Assembly (NCBI GenBank): GCA_022180565.1
Contig: BQML01000003.1
Location: 1-44,096, forward strand
DNA length: 44,096 bases
DNA from: Bacteroidia bacterium
GTDB taxonomy: Bacteria; Bacteroidota; Ignavibacteria; UBA10030
Direction: 5' to 3'
The notes below the pieces were generated by a model, which was not told the origin of the DNA, searched no databases, and was given only the letters and a program-made list of their open reading frames with translations. How positions within the stretch are numbered: the stretch's first letter is position 1; each line of letters begins with the position of its first letter. A program made the translations under genes and the position numbers. Positions 26,201 to 33,472 of the stretch are shown one piece after another.

Positions 26201-26218
26201 GACTCTTGATGTTGTCAT
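23210..26218 (-). CDS. susC: SusC-family TonB-dependent outer membrane transporter
   Basis: 1002 residues. A signal peptide (to about 21) precedes a carboxypeptidase-like domain (about 24-100; EIEVRGKVTSAEDG, TNGTTTDMEGEFRL). A TonB-box-like and plug region follows (VEVVGIGYGEVKKADATGSV; IRIRGGSSITANNDPLIVIDN; the SusC signature AIYGSRASNGVIIIKTKK at about 222-239). The remainder is the barrel with the closing strand TLSVTY. It imports malto-oligosaccharides across the outer membrane using TonB energy, together with SusD. A GAGGG site lies just before the start. It follows the amylase gene by 67 bp, with no clear promoter in the gap. Confidence 0.95.
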   Translation of the reverse strand: MTTSRVILAFLMMQAGSLLVAQEIEVRGKVTSAEDGMALVGANILERGTTNGTTTDMEGEFRLTVQRGAVLVISYVGFTTQEVEAAEGIYLAITLQPGVMEIEAVEVVGIGYGEVKKADATGSVTAISAREFNKGIMTSPQELLIGKAAGVLTNTLSGAAGTGTQIRIRGGSSITANNDPLIVIDNIPLESAGISGMANPLSSINPNDIESITILKDASATAIYGSRASNGVIIIKTKKSTVARGDQLIVRYNGNVAFSSAEKFLSVFTGDEFRALVADRVANYGLTSAALTRLGTANTDWQKEIYQTAPQTEHNVSISHALELPALGLVPYRVSLGYLYQDGILKYNNIDRKNIGVSATPSLLDGALSMDVNVSASWIGNNFSNNDAISSALEFDPTQPIKNGNTRYGGYTAWTDLSSGDPINGPPNNIATHNPVARLEYRDNTSDAKRYILGGKVDYKSLFLGGLKATLNLGRDYYESKGADITDTLASWSYREPETQIREYTQRKTNDVLEFYLNHTMEFDIHKFDITGGYSWQHFYNRGKNSNRAWNPALPGARTTPYKNEYFLVSFFGRVNYTLLDKYLLTATLRDDGSSRFGKENRWGLFPAVALAWKLTEEPFIGKSDNINELKLRLSWGQTGQQDIGSNYYSYIPTYTSSTSGAYYQFGNTFYSTLRPDPYDANIKWETLTSLNAGLDFTLLNSRVSGSIDVYKNTSDDLLNNIPIPVGSNFSNFLLTNVGSMVNQGVEIGLNVTPFLEKEFSWDIGVNFTYNKNEITKLTLTDDPSYPGVNTGGISGGVGNTVQKYIVGYPARVFFLFMQVFDPNGKPIEGLYVDKSGQGGSVSGNELNKFYLKSPDPTYLVGISSRINYQNFDLSFSGRLSIDNYVYNNNASNRALYQNIYNQSGYLSNVLTDVKKTNFMTAQYWSSFYLENASFFRLDYISLGYNFASLFGNKISGRIGLTVQNVFVITKYSGLDPEVVNGIDNNIYPRPRTYMTTLSVTY

Positions 26219-26285
26219 GGTCTTCCCTCGTGCATTGAATTTGAGAACATGTGTTATAGTTTGTACAGGATATCAGATTGAGTTC

Positions 26286-28139
26286 TTATCGGAGAACAAC
26301 GCCGGATTGCGGCTCGAGCGTCAATGTGACCGAGCCACTCTTCACCGCGTGGGCTTGCCCGGTCAACACATCAGTGAGTGTGCGATTGCCTCCGTCCGTG
26401 ACCGGAACTGTAATCCGCTGTTGTGTCCATCCGCGATTCAAAACCGCTACGTAGCGTTCTTTTCCGTCTGTCCGTGCAAAGGCAAGAATGTCCGGCGCAT
26501 GGTGGAGAGGAATCGGCTCGAACGCCCCCGTTCGAAGAACCGGATGACTTGTCCTGAGCTTGATGAGCCTGGAGTACCACGTGAAGAGTTCCTCATCGAA
26601 CCGGTTCACGTCGGCCGGCCGTTCAAGGTTGAATGGATGGCTCTTCTCGTCGTCAAACCGCATGTCCGGCCACAGCATCGGTTTCCGGCAGTCGGGATCG
26701 TCTCCTCCCCACATTCCGGCCTCGGTGCCGTAATAGATCATCGGTGCGCCGACGAAGACCATTTGAAACAGAGCCATGAGTTTCTGTGCCGCCCGTTCGC
26801 GTTCCGTCGGTTTGCGAACGTTGTACTTCCGGTTGCCGTTGGCGTCGACATGCTTGTCATAGAGCGCGTCGGTGTTCACAATATGGGACGCAAGTCGGTC
26901 GGTATCGTGGCTGTCGTAGAGATTCTGGAGGACGAGGTTGACGTCGGCGGGATAGTCGCGGAGCAGGCTCTCGAGCCGCCGGAGGAATTCCGGTGCAGAG
27001 ATCCTTGTGCGGTCCGCGGCAAAGAAGCGAAAACACTCCCTCGCCCAGCGGTAATTCATGACGGCATCGAAAACATCGCCCTGCAGCCACGGAGCGGCAT
27101 TGAACATCTTCTCGTTGTTCCAATCTTCCCACCACACTTCGCCGGTCAGGTATGCTTCAGGATTCACGGCCCTGACCCATCGGCGGAATTCGCGCCAGAA
27201 GGTTCGATTCACCATTTCAGCGACGTCCAGCCGCCAGCCGTCGATGCCGTCTTCCGGATTTCCGTCGCCGTTCGGATCCATCCACCTCTTCACAATAGCC
27301 CGGATATGCTCGCGGGGTCCGGTGACGATCCCGTTCTCATCTTCCCGCAATTCCGGCAATTCCCGCACGCCGTACCATCCCTGGTATTCAAACTCGTTTT
27401 CGGGGGTTGATGGGTCATCCCATCGTTTGATGATGAACCAGTCTGCGTACGCCGACTGCTGTTGATGCTTTTTCACGTCTTCAAACGCCCAGAACGTCAT
27501 CCCGACATGGTTGAAGACGCCATCCAGAATGATCTTCATGTTGCGTTTATGGGCCTCTTGAACAAGTCGGAGGAAGAGACGATCGGCGCTTGTCCATTGC
27601 CAGGTCGATGGATCACCGGGCTGTTCCATTGCCCACACTGCCCTATCCCCCACGGGATCGGGACCGAAGTTGTTATCGATATGGTGATACATCGTCGCAT
27701 CGTATTTGTGGAGTGAGGGGGATTCGAACAGCGGGTTGAAGTAGAGGGCCGTGACGCCGAGCTGCTGGAGGTAGTCGAGCTTGTCGAGAACTCCTTGAAG
27801 GTCACCGCCGTATCTGCGGTTTTGCACGTGGACGTAGAATCCTTTTCCATCGTCGCGCTCCCAGGGTTGGAGTTCGTACCAATCGCCGGTCCAACTGCTC
27901 ACCTGCCATCCCTTGGGAACAACGTGGGGCCAGGAGCCAGACAGATCCTCGGGAGTCGGATCGTTGGACGGATCGCCATTTCGGAACCGTTCGGGGAAGA
28001 TTTGATACCAGACAACATGTTTTGACCATTCCGGGACAGACGGGGAGGCATTTTCCTGTGCGGCAAGCGGGAAGGATGCTGTCAGGGAAAACACCGTGAC
28101 GCTCCAGGCAGTCATGACGCGGATCTGGGCGTGCTTCAT
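26286..28139 (-). CDS. GH13 alpha-amylase / neopullulanase-like, SusA-type, periplasmic
   Basis: 617 residues with a signal peptide (to about 28, PLAAQ). The GH13 domain (about 35-540) has all motifs: DGVFNHVG (206-213), GWRLDVAEM with nucleophile Asp305, LTGEVWW with acid/base Glu334, and YDSHDTDR with Asp412. The VVWYQIFPERFRNGD start and the metal-binding-like NDP segment are typical of the neopullulanase/cyclomaltodextrinase-related group that includes SusA. There is no T9SS sorting domain and no lipobox, so it should work in the periplasm on oligosaccharides brought in by SusC. Its ATG overlaps the lacI-like stop codon by 4 bp (ATGA), which couples its translation to that of its presumed regulator. 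Confidence 0.9.
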   Translation of the reverse strand: MKHAQIRVMTAWSVTVFSLTASFPLAAQENASPSVPEWSKHVVWYQIFPERFRNGDPSNDPTPEDLSGSWPHVVPKGWQVSSWTGDWYELQPWERDDGKGFYVHVQNRRYGGDLQGVLDKLDYLQQLGVTALYFNPLFESPSLHKYDATMYHHIDNNFGPDPVGDRAVWAMEQPGDPSTWQWTSADRLFLRLVQEAHKRNMKIILDGVFNHVGMTFWAFEDVKKHQQQSAYADWFIIKRWDDPSTPENEFEYQGWYGVRELPELREDENGIVTGPREHIRAIVKRWMDPNGDGNPEDGIDGWRLDVAEMVNRTFWREFRRWVRAVNPEAYLTGEVWWEDWNNEKMFNAAPWLQGDVFDAVMNYRWARECFRFFAADRTRISAPEFLRRLESLLRDYPADVNLVLQNLYDSHDTDRLASHIVNTDALYDKHVDANGNRKYNVRKPTERERAAQKLMALFQMVFVGAPMIYYGTEAGMWGGDDPDCRKPMLWPDMRFDDEKSHPFNLERPADVNRFDEELFTWYSRLIKLRTSHPVLRTGAFEPIPLHHAPDILAFARTDGKERYVAVLNRGWTQQRITVPVTDGGNRTLTDVLTGQAHAVKSGSVTLTLEPQSGVVLR

Positions 28140-29185
28140 GTCTTTCCTCCTGCCGCAAGTGCCAGGGGTGTCCGGCTGTGGCCGTTCGAGCTCTTGCGCA
28201 CAACAAGCTCGGGTACGAATTGAGTGTGAGTCGGGGGACTCTTGCGGTCCACCAAGCGGCGATGGAAGATGTCCACGGCGAGAGCTCCCATTTGGAACAT
28301 CGGTTGGCGGATCGTGGAGATGTTCAGGTACTGTGAGAGTTCAATGTCGTCGAAGCCGACGAGAGCCATGTCGTCGGGACACCGGAGGCCTGATTCTTCG
28401 AGGGCCCGCAGCGCGCCGATTGCCTGAATGTCGCTTGCAACGAAGACGGCGGTAGGTCGTTTTGTACCGAGAGTCAGGAATTCCTTCATAAGATGCGTTC
28501 CGGTTTCCCTGGTGAAACCGTCGAGTTCCTTCGAGCGGCTTTGCCTGACCCATTCTGGGCGGATTTCAAGATCGGCTTCCTTCATAGCGTCCTTGTACCC
28601 TTTGAGGCGTTCCCGCGCGGGGGTGCTGTGCGGATTGGCGTTCAGAAAGCCGACGCGTCTGTGGCCTGAAGCGATCAGATGCTGTGTAGCGAGGTATCCC
28701 CCGCGTCGATTGTTAACGGTAATAGAATCAAACAACGGATGAAACGCATCGACAAGGACCAGCGTCGGTTTGAGGGAGAGAAGATGTTTCGCGTATTTCT
28801 CGCGTATCCGCATAGAAAAGAGGAGAATCCCGTTCATGTGAGAACGGACCGCGTGGCGCTGGATGGAGGATTCAAGTTGATCGGGGTGGTTGATGCCGTA
28901 GAGGATCAGTTCCCAGTCGAGGTCGCTCAGCCTCGATTGCACACCTTGCAGGACTTCGGAGAAAAAGTGTGTTGGGAAGAAGGGGACGAAGGCGAGGATG
29001 GAGTTGGAGTGTTGTCCCGCGAGTGCTCGTGCGACGGGGTGCGGGCGGTAGTGAAGTTTGCGCGCGACGGCAAGCACACGATTGCGCGTTCGTGCGGAAA
29101 CGCTCGGATGGTTGTTGAATACTCGCGAGACCGTACCAATTCCGACTTTTGCTTTGCGGGCAATATCGTAAATGGTGACCGACAT
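28136..29185 (-). CDS. LacI-family transcriptional regulator of the glucan locus
   Basis: 349 residues. The N-terminal helix-turn-helix is intact (TIYDIARKAKVGIGTVSRVF, residues 4-23), with the hinge YRPHPVARALAG around 47-58, followed by the periplasmic-binding-protein-like effector domain (about 60-335). It is the first gene of the minus-strand run and is translationally coupled to the amylase behind it, so it most likely senses a malto-oligosaccharide and represses the locus. Classical Bacteroides sus uses SusR, a different activator type. A perfect 14-bp palindrome with CG centre lies 32 bp before its start at the probable transcription start, consistent with autorepression. No good ribosome binding site is visible. 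Confidence 0.92.
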   Translation of the reverse strand: MSVTIYDIARKAKVGIGTVSRVFNNHPSVSARTRNRVLAVARKLHYRPHPVARALAGQHSNSILAFVPFFPTHFFSEVLQGVQSRLSDLDWELILYGINHPDQLESSIQRHAVRSHMNGILLFSMRIREKYAKHLLSLKPTLVLVDAFHPLFDSITVNNRRGGYLATQHLIASGHRRVGFLNANPHSTPARERLKGYKDAMKEADLEIRPEWVRQSRSKELDGFTRETGTHLMKEFLTLGTKRPTAVFVASDIQAIGALRALEESGLRCPDDMALVGFDDIELSQYLNISTIRQPMFQMGALAVDIFHRRLVDRKSPPTHTQFVPELVVRKSSNGHSRTPLALAAGGKT

Positions 29186-29217
29186 TGAGGCCGGTGGACG
29201 GTTGATCGGGGAAATCT

Positions 29218-29231
29218 TGGAAGCGCTTCCA
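29218..29231. promoter_or_regulatory. LacI-type operator (14-bp perfect palindrome)
   Basis: TGGAAGCGCTTCCA is fully symmetrical with a central CG, the form bound by LacI-family regulators. It lies between the promoter elements and the lacI-like start codon, covering the likely transcription start, an ideal position for repression. Confidence 0.8.
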
Positions 29232-29262
29232 CAAATTCAGGATTTTCTGCGTGAGTGTCAAG
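29232..29262 (-). promoter_or_regulatory. Promoter of the lacI-sus-mal run
   Basis: On the minus strand CTTG (29262-29259) and TGAATTTG (29239-29232) are separated by 19 bp. This fits the Bacteroidetes -33/-7 pattern (TTTG, 19-21 bp, TAnnTTTG) with one mismatch in each box. The same region also contains a perfect TTGACA (29261-29256). The palindrome follows at once. Confidence 0.55.
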
Positions 29263-29484
29263 CGAAAAAAGGGCCGGGGTTCGGACTCTCGAAGGGTCAC
29301 TGGATGAACGGAGCGCCTGGGCGGGTTGGGGGATATCAGAAGTGAACCACAAACGGCGTGTGGTTCTCAAGGTACTTGAAGCAGGAGGGGATTGGACCTG
29401 CTGACGCCTAAGGTTACAGAACTCTCAAAAAACGGAACCCGCGCAAACCATCCGGTCCCACTCTTTCAAGAGGCCTTTTCGGCT

Positions 29485-31710
29485 TCACTTTCCGGAGAGA
29501 TCGTCGGCCGCCAGGTCAATGTGTCGGGCAACATTCACGAGTGTTCCCGCTACGCGGCGAACCTCTGCTTGTGCTTCCTTCCATCTCTTCTGTTCGATTG
29601 CTTCGCGCACTCCCGGAATGGTTTTGACGCCGTACCCCGTGTAAAACCCCGGAGCATACAGTACATGCCTGAACCACGGCCGGCCGGGAAGTCCGGAGGC
29701 GTCGGTGAGAAGACGCTCACTCTGAATCAGCTTTTCATTGATTGTGCGCAATTGACGAGTGGAGAGATGCCGTGCTGATTCCTGCACAGCCCGCGACGCG
29801 TCCTCGTATTGTTGCGCGCTCTTCAGGAGAGCTTCAGTCGCCTTTTCGAGCGGCCCGAAATCCAACTCCGGCGGTACATCTTCAATTGTGGGCGAAACCG
29901 TGGGCCTCCTTGGACTGTCAACGGCAAAGAACACGCTATCGGCAATCTGCCTGTTTCTCTCAATAATATCCTCTCTCATGGACTTCAAGAGCTTTTTCAA
30001 CTCGTCGACATATCGCTGAACGGTTTCCGCCAGATTGACAAATCCGAACGGCAGAAGGTCGGCGCCGGCAAGCCGCAGGACGGCCGTTCCAGCCGTTTGT
30101 GACAATGCGCGCCCGTAAACAAAATCCGAATCTGAGAACGTTGTGAACCAGAAGAAGTCGTCGTAAATCGAGTGATAGATTCCGTCTCCCTCCTCGCCGC
30201 CGTAGGAGAGATTGAGCGAGGCGATACCCAGGTGATCGAGAAACGCCGTGTAGTCCGATCCTGATCCGAGAGCTCCTATGCGAAGATCCTTCCTCTCGCG
30301 TATTTCCTTTCTCTCATCGGCACCGGTTGCATTCGCAAGGCGACGGGCCTTGGCACGTTCCCATACAGAAATTTTCTTTTCGGGATCCATGATTTCCTTG
30401 GCAACGGTATTGATGAAGCTCTCGAGAGTATGTGACCCGGCCATGCTGAGGAAACCGCGGCCGTTGGAATCGGAATTAATATAGATCACGGCCTTTTTCG
30501 TCAATTCGCTTGCATGGTGCTCCGCCCATTCCACTGACCCGATCAATCCCTGCTCTTCCGCATCCCAGGCGCAGTACACGATCGTGCGCTTCGGTCTCCA
30601 GCCCTGCTTCAAGAGCTCCGAAAACGCGCGGAGCTCCTCCATCATGGCCACCATTCCCGACGTCGGATCCTCCGCGCCGTTTACCCATGCATCGTGGTGG
30701 TTGCCGCGCAGAATCCACTCATCGGGATACGTTGAACCCGGAATCCTCACGACCACATTGTAAATGTCCTTGCGGTCCCAGCTCGAGATGACCCTGAGCC
30801 GGACCATGGCCGGACCGGGACCGATGTGGTAGGTCAACGGAAGGGCGCCCCTCCAGGATTCAGGGGCAACTGGACCGGCAAGCGCCTCAAGAAGGGGTTT
30901 TGCATCTCCGTAAGAAATCGGAAGCACCGGGATCCTGGTGAAGGTCGGTACCTCGTTCAAGGGCAATCTCTGTACATTGCCTGTTGCACCGACACCCGGT
31001 GTCAACGGGTCTCCCGGATAGAGCGGCATGTCCATGACGCTTCCGCGCTGTACGCCGTCGGCATTGCGATACGGTCCTTTGGGAAACACGTCCCCCTGGA
31101 AGTAACCGTCGTCGCGTGGGTCGGAATAGATAATGCATCCTACAGCGCCATGCTCTGCGGCGACCTTGGGCTTGATTCCGCGCCAGGAAGCGCCGTAGCG
31201 GGCGAGGACGATGCAGCCCTTGACAGAAATGCCCAATCGCTCAAGCCGTTCGTAATCTTCGGGAATTCCATAGTTCACATAGACAAGCGGTGCCGTCACG
31301 TCTCCGTCGATCGAATATGCGTTATAGGTCGGGAGTTGTTCGCTCTGCTGAGAAGAGGTGGGATCGCCGGCAACGGGGGGTTCGACGAGAGCCGCACGAT
31401 AACGTGTCGGGGCGATAAGCTCTACCATGCGTTCCTTGGGTGACGGAAAGAGCACGTTGAAGGTCTCGATTGTTGCGTCAAGCCCCCACTCCCGGAATTT
31501 CGCGAGCATCCATTGGGCATTTTCTCTGCCGTATGGAGAGCCGAGATGATGCGGGCGCGCCGTGAGGCGCTCCATATACTCGCGCTGTTTCTCCGCACTG
31601 GGAATTCCCCGGAATCGCGACTCCCACTCTGAAGAAGTCTGCGCCCGGGCGATGGTCAGAACTACCGGCAAAAGAAACAAGACGATGCGACTTCGCTGTG
31701 TGACGGTCAT
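29485..31710 (-). CDS. M28 metallopeptidase, glutamate carboxypeptidase II-like
   Basis: 741 residues with a signal peptide (about 1-24, ending ARAQ). Layout follows human GCPII and transferrin receptor: protease domain with inserted PA domain (about 120-310) and a C-terminal helical dimerisation domain (about 560-730). The two-zinc site is complete: His338 and Asp348 (HHDAWVNGAED), catalytic Glu385 with ligand Glu386 (WDAEEQGL), Asp414 (INSDSNG) and His514 (YHSIYDD). It should remove C-terminal amino acids or split small peptides in the periplasm or outside. The ATG at 31710 follows AAGGAG; a longer frame to 31776 is not supported. It is the last gene of a three-gene run with a DUF885 protein (88 bp gap) and a GH92 mannosidase. 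Confidence 0.92.
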   Translation of the reverse strand: MTVTQRSRIVLFLLPVVLTIARAQTSSEWESRFRGIPSAEKQREYMERLTARPHHLGSPYGRENAQWMLAKFREWGLDATIETFNVLFPSPKERMVELIAPTRYRAALVEPPVAGDPTSSQQSEQLPTYNAYSIDGDVTAPLVYVNYGIPEDYERLERLGISVKGCIVLARYGASWRGIKPKVAAEHGAVGCIIYSDPRDDGYFQGDVFPKGPYRNADGVQRGSVMDMPLYPGDPLTPGVGATGNVQRLPLNEVPTFTRIPVLPISYGDAKPLLEALAGPVAPESWRGALPLTYHIGPGPAMVRLRVISSWDRKDIYNVVVRIPGSTYPDEWILRGNHHDAWVNGAEDPTSGMVAMMEELRAFSELLKQGWRPKRTIVYCAWDAEEQGLIGSVEWAEHHASELTKKAVIYINSDSNGRGFLSMAGSHTLESFINTVAKEIMDPEKKISVWERAKARRLANATGADERKEIRERKDLRIGALGSGSDYTAFLDHLGIASLNLSYGGEEGDGIYHSIYDDFFWFTTFSDSDFVYGRALSQTAGTAVLRLAGADLLPFGFVNLAETVQRYVDELKKLLKSMREDIIERNRQIADSVFFAVDSPRRPTVSPTIEDVPPELDFGPLEKATEALLKSAQQYEDASRAVQESARHLSTRQLRTINEKLIQSERLLTDASGLPGRPWFRHVLYAPGFYTGYGVKTIPGVREAIEQKRWKEAQAEVRRVAGTLVNVARHIDLAADDLSGK

Positions 31711-31798
31711 GATACTCCTTTCGGCTGTTGTGGACCGGCTTTCCGAACCTTCTCTTTCAACATCTGGGGTAAACACGCGTTGCCTTCCTTCCGAGTGT

Positions 31799-33421
31799 CT
31801 ATGGACTGTCGAGCATTTGCTTGCGGATCAATTCAACCGGGATATCGCCCGCGCTGTACAACTCCTCGAAAAATCGCTTTACGGTAAAGCCGTCTCCCAG
31901 CTCGCGGCTCCGATCCATGAACAGGCGCTCAATCAGATACTTCCCGGTCACATAACAGGTTCCGTATCCCGGCATGCGCAGGTAGAGCTGTTGTTCGAAT
32001 CCTTCCAGCCCAAGATCCCGCTCGACCCATCCGGTTGGCGTCCAGGCAATCTGGAAGACTTTTGCCTGGTCGAGGGTCATCGTATTTGCATGAACGTAGA
32101 GCGATGCAAGTCCCCGGGCGCAACGCTGGGCAAGCATGACCCAGACCAGTTCCCGCGCGCGCGGATTGTCGTCATACAGCCCTGCATGCATAAACATTTC
32201 CTCGACTCCTGTGGCAAGGCCTTCAGATCTGTGCATCCAGAGGTTGAACGGCAGGGGAGTGCGTCGTATCGGGCTCGGGTGCGGCTCCTTGCGGATGCGG
32301 GCAAGGTCGATCCAGTGCGTGGAATGCGTGAACAGAGCATTTGGCTCGTGATGGAGGATTGCGGAAAAGAAGTTCCTCTGCGTGTCAGGCTGGAACGTGC
32401 CCCGATGCTCCCTCAGCGCCGGCTCCATGTAATCGCGTATCGGGAGGATCTCCTGTTTGTCCAGAAACGCGATCAGCTTCCGTATCGCTTCGTCGGTTCT
32501 CTGCGCGTACTCTTCAGGCGTAGCAATCGGTTTAAGCGGAGGAAGATTTCTGTTGTGGTGCTGTTCGAGTTTCAGCATCGCATAGGCCCGCGTCAGCTCG
32601 CGCCGGAGCAGGGACTCTTCTTCCTCCCAGGACATTGGCACGAGCAGAACGTTGCGCAGATGCCATGTGTAGTGCTCCTTCCCGATGCCGGAAGGTCCCG
32701 TTTTGGACGGCGCCTCCGATTCAAGCCATCCGGCAAAAGCCACCATGGCTTCTCTTGCCTTCGCGAGGGCACGCCTGAAATCAAAAGATGCCTCTCGTGT
32801 TTTTTCCGCCAGGGCATCGAGCGCGCGTACCTGGCCATGGATATCCCTGATGCCGGCGATCCACAGATCCCTGGCGTTGCCTGTAAGGTTTCCGCGCGCC
32901 TGTTCGAGGAGCGGAGGAATGATCTTGAGTTGAGTCGACAGTCTGTTCTCACTCTCAGAAGAGAGAGGGAAGGCGTACTGCCACAGTTCGATGGCTGCGT
33001 GGCTGGTTGGTCCTTCGTGATCCGGAGTGTCGCTCTGATCAGTCCACACGATCGCATAGAAGGCCGGGTCACGGGTCCAGGGCTGAAGGACACGCACGTG
33101 AAAATCCAGCGCATTCATTTCCGCGCGCACCAACTCGTAGTCCGCCTGCCGGTCTCTCGGCCAGCCCTTGGGATCAACGGATTCGAGCCGTGAACGGAGA
33201 GCCATCAGCCGATCATGAATGCGCCGCATGGTTTTGGCGGTATAGTCGGGAACACCGTTCGGAAGGGAAGGTCGCTCAAGAGTGCGAAGCTCGCGGAAAA
33301 GGACAAGAAGAGTATCATACGACCCGCCCCGTGGGTCGGTGTGGATCTCCGAAGCGAAACTTTTGCAAACGAGCAGAAAGGCGAGAATAATCAATGCGGA
33401 GGGAATCTGGATTCGGTTCAT
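31799..33421 (-). CDS. DUF885 family secreted protein (putative peptidase-like)
   Basis: 540 residues with a signal peptide (ending near SFASE). The mainly helical sequence fits DUF885: a MRRIHDRLMALRSRLE-type helix near 50, HYTWHLRNVLLVPMS in the middle, and the C-terminal PGYGTCYVTGKYLIERL followed by DGFTVKRFFEELYSAGDIPV, which is the most typical part of the family. Many members show HExxH-like or GWALYAE features and have been suggested to be metallopeptidases. Here the corresponding part reads HRSEGLATGVEEMFMHAGL, which keeps acidic and His residues but no strict HExxH, so activity is uncertain. The start at 33421 follows GAGGAT. It sits 51 bp after the GH92 gene and probably shares its transcript. 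Confidence 0.8.
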   Translation of the reverse strand: MNRIQIPSALIILAFLLVCKSFASEIHTDPRGGSYDTLLVLFRELRTLERPSLPNGVPDYTAKTMRRIHDRLMALRSRLESVDPKGWPRDRQADYELVRAEMNALDFHVRVLQPWTRDPAFYAIVWTDQSDTPDHEGPTSHAAIELWQYAFPLSSESENRLSTQLKIIPPLLEQARGNLTGNARDLWIAGIRDIHGQVRALDALAEKTREASFDFRRALAKAREAMVAFAGWLESEAPSKTGPSGIGKEHYTWHLRNVLLVPMSWEEEESLLRRELTRAYAMLKLEQHHNRNLPPLKPIATPEEYAQRTDEAIRKLIAFLDKQEILPIRDYMEPALREHRGTFQPDTQRNFFSAILHHEPNALFTHSTHWIDLARIRKEPHPSPIRRTPLPFNLWMHRSEGLATGVEEMFMHAGLYDDNPRARELVWVMLAQRCARGLASLYVHANTMTLDQAKVFQIAWTPTGWVERDLGLEGFEQQLYLRMPGYGTCYVTGKYLIERLFMDRSRELGDGFTVKRFFEELYSAGDIPVELIRKQMLDSP

Positions 33422-33472
33422 GTGCGGATCCTCTGGTTGTCGAATCTGGGTCATAGCTCCCCCGCCCGAGGT

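Larger units (their letters stand above)
29186..29484. other. Intergenic region: promoter, operator and three tandem hairpins
   Basis: This gap separates the M28 peptidase gene from the lacI-like gene on the same strand. It holds the lacI promoter and operator (29218-29261) and three adjacent stem-loops: 29344-29351/29359-29366, 29367-29371/29375-29379 and 29380-29385/29397-29402. None carries a T run on the minus strand, so they are no obvious intrinsic terminator. I found no protein gene here. Confidence 0.5.

Noticed and set aside
29380..29440. tRNA-like fragment on the minus strand
   Set aside because: A T-arm-like sequence and an anticodon-like stretch can be imagined, but no acceptor stem or D arm pairs up.
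31562..33193. Long + strand open frame (543 codons) opposite the M28 and DUF885 genes
   Set aside because: Covers the ends of two well-supported minus-strand genes and shows no domain or ribosome binding site.
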